A stretch of DNA of 64,000 bases from an uncultured Clostridia bacterium (lineage in GTDB: Bacteria; Bacillota; Clostridia; UBA1381). The DNA is taken from positions 27,769-91,768 of the forward strand of contig CALXWJ010000092.1 of assembly GCA_944392335.1 (NCBI GenBank), in the 5' to 3' direction. The translations under genes were made by a program, and so were the position numbers. The notes beneath the pieces were generated by a model. The model saw only the letters and a list, made by a program, of their open reading frames with translations, ran no database searches and was not told the DNA's origin. This document shows, piece by piece, positions 63,112 through 64,000 of this stretch (position 1 is the stretch's first letter; every line of letters starts with the position of its first letter).

Positions 63112-63528
63112 ATGAAAAGAGGTACTGTTATAAATAAACTATCCAATATAGAGCGTGATAAAAACGAATCTTTGCCGCGCATGACACCGGGGCAGAAAAA
63201 TAAAGCCTCTGCTATGATCAAAAAGCTTTGTTACAATTATGCAAATGGCGAGTGTATCACCTTAAACTGTGCCTGCGTGCAGATAAATTCCTGCTCTGTC
63301 ATATGCAAGTGGTTCAGACAAGCAATACTGCCACAAGATAAAACACTGTTAGCTGAGATCATAAAACCGCTTAACAGCAAACGCTGTACCATATGTGGCA
63401 AAGCATTTATTGCAAAGTCCAACAGAGCAAAATATTGTTCTGTTTGCTCTGTAAATGAACGAAGAAAGAAAAAGTCCAGAAACGAACGTAAATACAGAGA
63501 GCCTAAACATGGTCATTTAGAGGATTGA
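63112..63528 (+). CDS. Cys_rich_VLP domain protein
   Basis: The protein has 138 residues. RMTPGQKNKASAMIKKLCYN, YANGECITLNC, CSVICKWFRQAILPQDKTLL match the Cys_rich_VLP family, found mainly in mobilisable elements of Bacillota. A second zinc-finger-like unit (CTICGKAFIAKSNRAKYCSVC) and a very basic tail follow. Nucleic-acid binding is likely. There is no Shine-Dalgarno sequence; TATAAT at 63100-63105 is 7 bases before the ATG, so the mRNA may be leaderless. Confidence 0.82.
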   Translation: MKRGTVINKLSNIERDKNESLPRMTPGQKNKASAMIKKLCYNYANGECITLNCACVQINSCSVICKWFRQAILPQDKTLLAEIIKPLNSKRCTICGKAFIAKSNRAKYCSVCSVNERRKKKSRNERKYREPKHGHLED

Positions 63529-63652
63529 AAACCGCATAAAACCAACGATTTTTAGTGCTTGATGCATAGGGCTTGTGTAGTTACATTACTTCCCCTAAAA
63601 TCGGGGTTCTAAATGACCACAAAATCCAAGATGAAAGGAGGATTTTTATACG

Positions 63653-63805
63653 GATAACTCAAAGGCTGAGATAATACATAGTCAAGAGGTCTCCCAGAGC
63701 GATATAGATATGCTCGCCCGGTGCATGCTGTCGGAGATACAAAAGTTTTTCGAGAGCGAGGAAGGTAAAAAAGAGTTTGAGGAATGGCAACTGAAGGTAG
63801 TGTAA
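63653..63805 (+). CDS. Short reading frame without a usual start codon
   Basis: From 63653 the frame reads DNSKAEIIHSQEVSQSDIDM, then LARCMLSEIQKFFESEEGKK to a stop at 63803-63805. It looks like a real small helical protein, and AAGGAGG stands at 63635-63641. No ATG, GTG or TTG lies in frame near it; the triplet before is ACG. Either a rare start is used, the start is damaged, or translation begins at an internal ATG. Confidence 0.4.
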   Translation, partial: DNSKAEIIHSQEVSQSDIDMLARCMLSEIQKFFESEEGKKEFEEWQLKVV

Positions 63806-63847
63806 AGTAGGAATGAAAAAACGCAAAAGCAATAAAAAGAGCCGTCA

Positions 63848-63969
63848 CCCTTGACAGCTTAGGCGAAACAATACTGTGGAAAGAGTGCCGACGGTGAGGA
63901 ACTCAAGAACAAATCAGATTTTGCCGTCGCAAATAACAGTGTAGCATTGTTTCGCCACACTGTCAAGGG
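63848..63969. repeat. Large nested palindrome
   Basis: CCCTTGACAG (63848-63857) pairs with CTGTCAAGGG (63960-63969); GGCGAAACAAT (63862-63872) with ATTGTTTCGCC (63946-63956); ACTG (63873-63876) with CAGT (63937-63940); CGACGG (63889-63894) with CCGTCG (63924-63929). A further outer pair GTCAC/GTGAC (63844-63848 and 63989-63993) and a CAAACC/GGTTTG hairpin follow. It may be a structured RNA, a terminator or an element end. Confidence 0.75.
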
Positions 63970-64000
63970 CAGGCAAACCTAACGGTTTGTGACTGCTTTT

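Larger units (their letters stand above)
57338..64000. mobile_element. Accessory region, possible remnant of an integrative element
   Basis: It holds a large serine recombinase, an XRE regulator, a Cys_rich_VLP protein (a family seen in mobilisable elements), cargo-like genes including a broken chloramphenicol acetyltransferase, and a large palindrome. No attachment-site pair or conjugation gene was identified, and the right end is outside the window. The boundaries are therefore approximate. Confidence 0.55.

Noticed and set aside
63609..63848. 79-codon minus-strand frame
   Set aside because: It is antisense to the better-supported small plus-strand frame with its AAGGAGG site, and resembles no protein.
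1..64000. tRNA or rRNA genes
   Set aside because: No cloverleaf with a CCA end or rRNA-like stretch was recognised in any gap by eye; a tRNAscan run would settle it.

Overview
The window reads as chromosomal DNA of an anaerobic, spore-forming Clostridia (Bacillota). The sequence basis is: low-GC intergenic DNA with TTGACA/TATAAT-type promoters and strong GGAGG ribosome sites; the Gram-positive WalRK system with YycH and YycI; sporulation genes (SpoVT, LonB); a CIRCE-controlled hrcA-grpE-dnaK-dnaJ operon; an oxygen-sensitive glycyl radical enzyme with its radical-SAM activase; and a B12-dependent MetH without an obvious reactivation domain. I cannot name the species. No rRNA, tRNA or CRISPR array was seen.

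Layout. 1-4 kb: methyltransferase fragment, DUF421/DUF4363 membrane pair, GH27 alpha-galactosidase with a divergent AraC regulator. 4-10 kb (minus strand): aroB-lspA-RluA-type synthase, then ddl-DUF1934-S41 protease. 10-15 kb: glycyl radical diol/glycerol-dehydratase-like enzyme plus activase, and a lone lipoprotein sugar-binding protein. 15-22 kb: walR-walK-(secreted 151 aa protein)-yycH-yycI and an anchored protein. 22-27.5 kb (plus strand): amidohydrolase, divergent MreB-like actin, TrmN6-like methyltransferase, rsmI, small proteins, hemW. 27.6-33.3 kb: heat-shock operon and an orphan fumarase/tartrate dehydratase beta-type protein. 33.7-40.8 kb: tandem-kinase fusion protein and an AraC-controlled sugar-oxidation cluster (two Gfo/Idh/MocA dehydrogenases, a xylose-isomerase-like TIM barrel, ThuA). 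40.9-46.3 kb: lonB, DUF5662, GNAT, spoVT, a deoxyinosine-type glycosylase and a PocR-AraC regulator. 46.4-51.2 kb: FAD oxidoreductase, then zur-znuA-znuC-znuB. 51.4-57 kb: unknown gene, metH, ABC exporter. 57.3-64 kb: accessory region with a large serine recombinase and an XRE-headed minus-strand gene train (frameshifted chloramphenicol acetyltransferase, pRiA4b ORF-3 protein, YdcF, small protein, nucleoside phosphorylase, truncated P-loop kinase), then a Cys_rich_VLP protein and a large nested palindrome at the window edge.

The most unusual signal is a dispersed intergenic repeat, about 140-165 bp when complete, in twelve full or partial copies between 4 and 57.3 kb. It has up to three hairpins whose arms change in a compensatory way. 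Eleven of twelve copies lie in one orientation relative to the gene upstream, and in three cases the repeat end supplies that gene's stop codon. Repeat strands below are given in this transcribed (RNA-sense) orientation, beginning TATAACTGCGC. The second most unusual signal is the multi-arm palindrome at 63848-63969. All family names come from reading the translations; no database search was possible.
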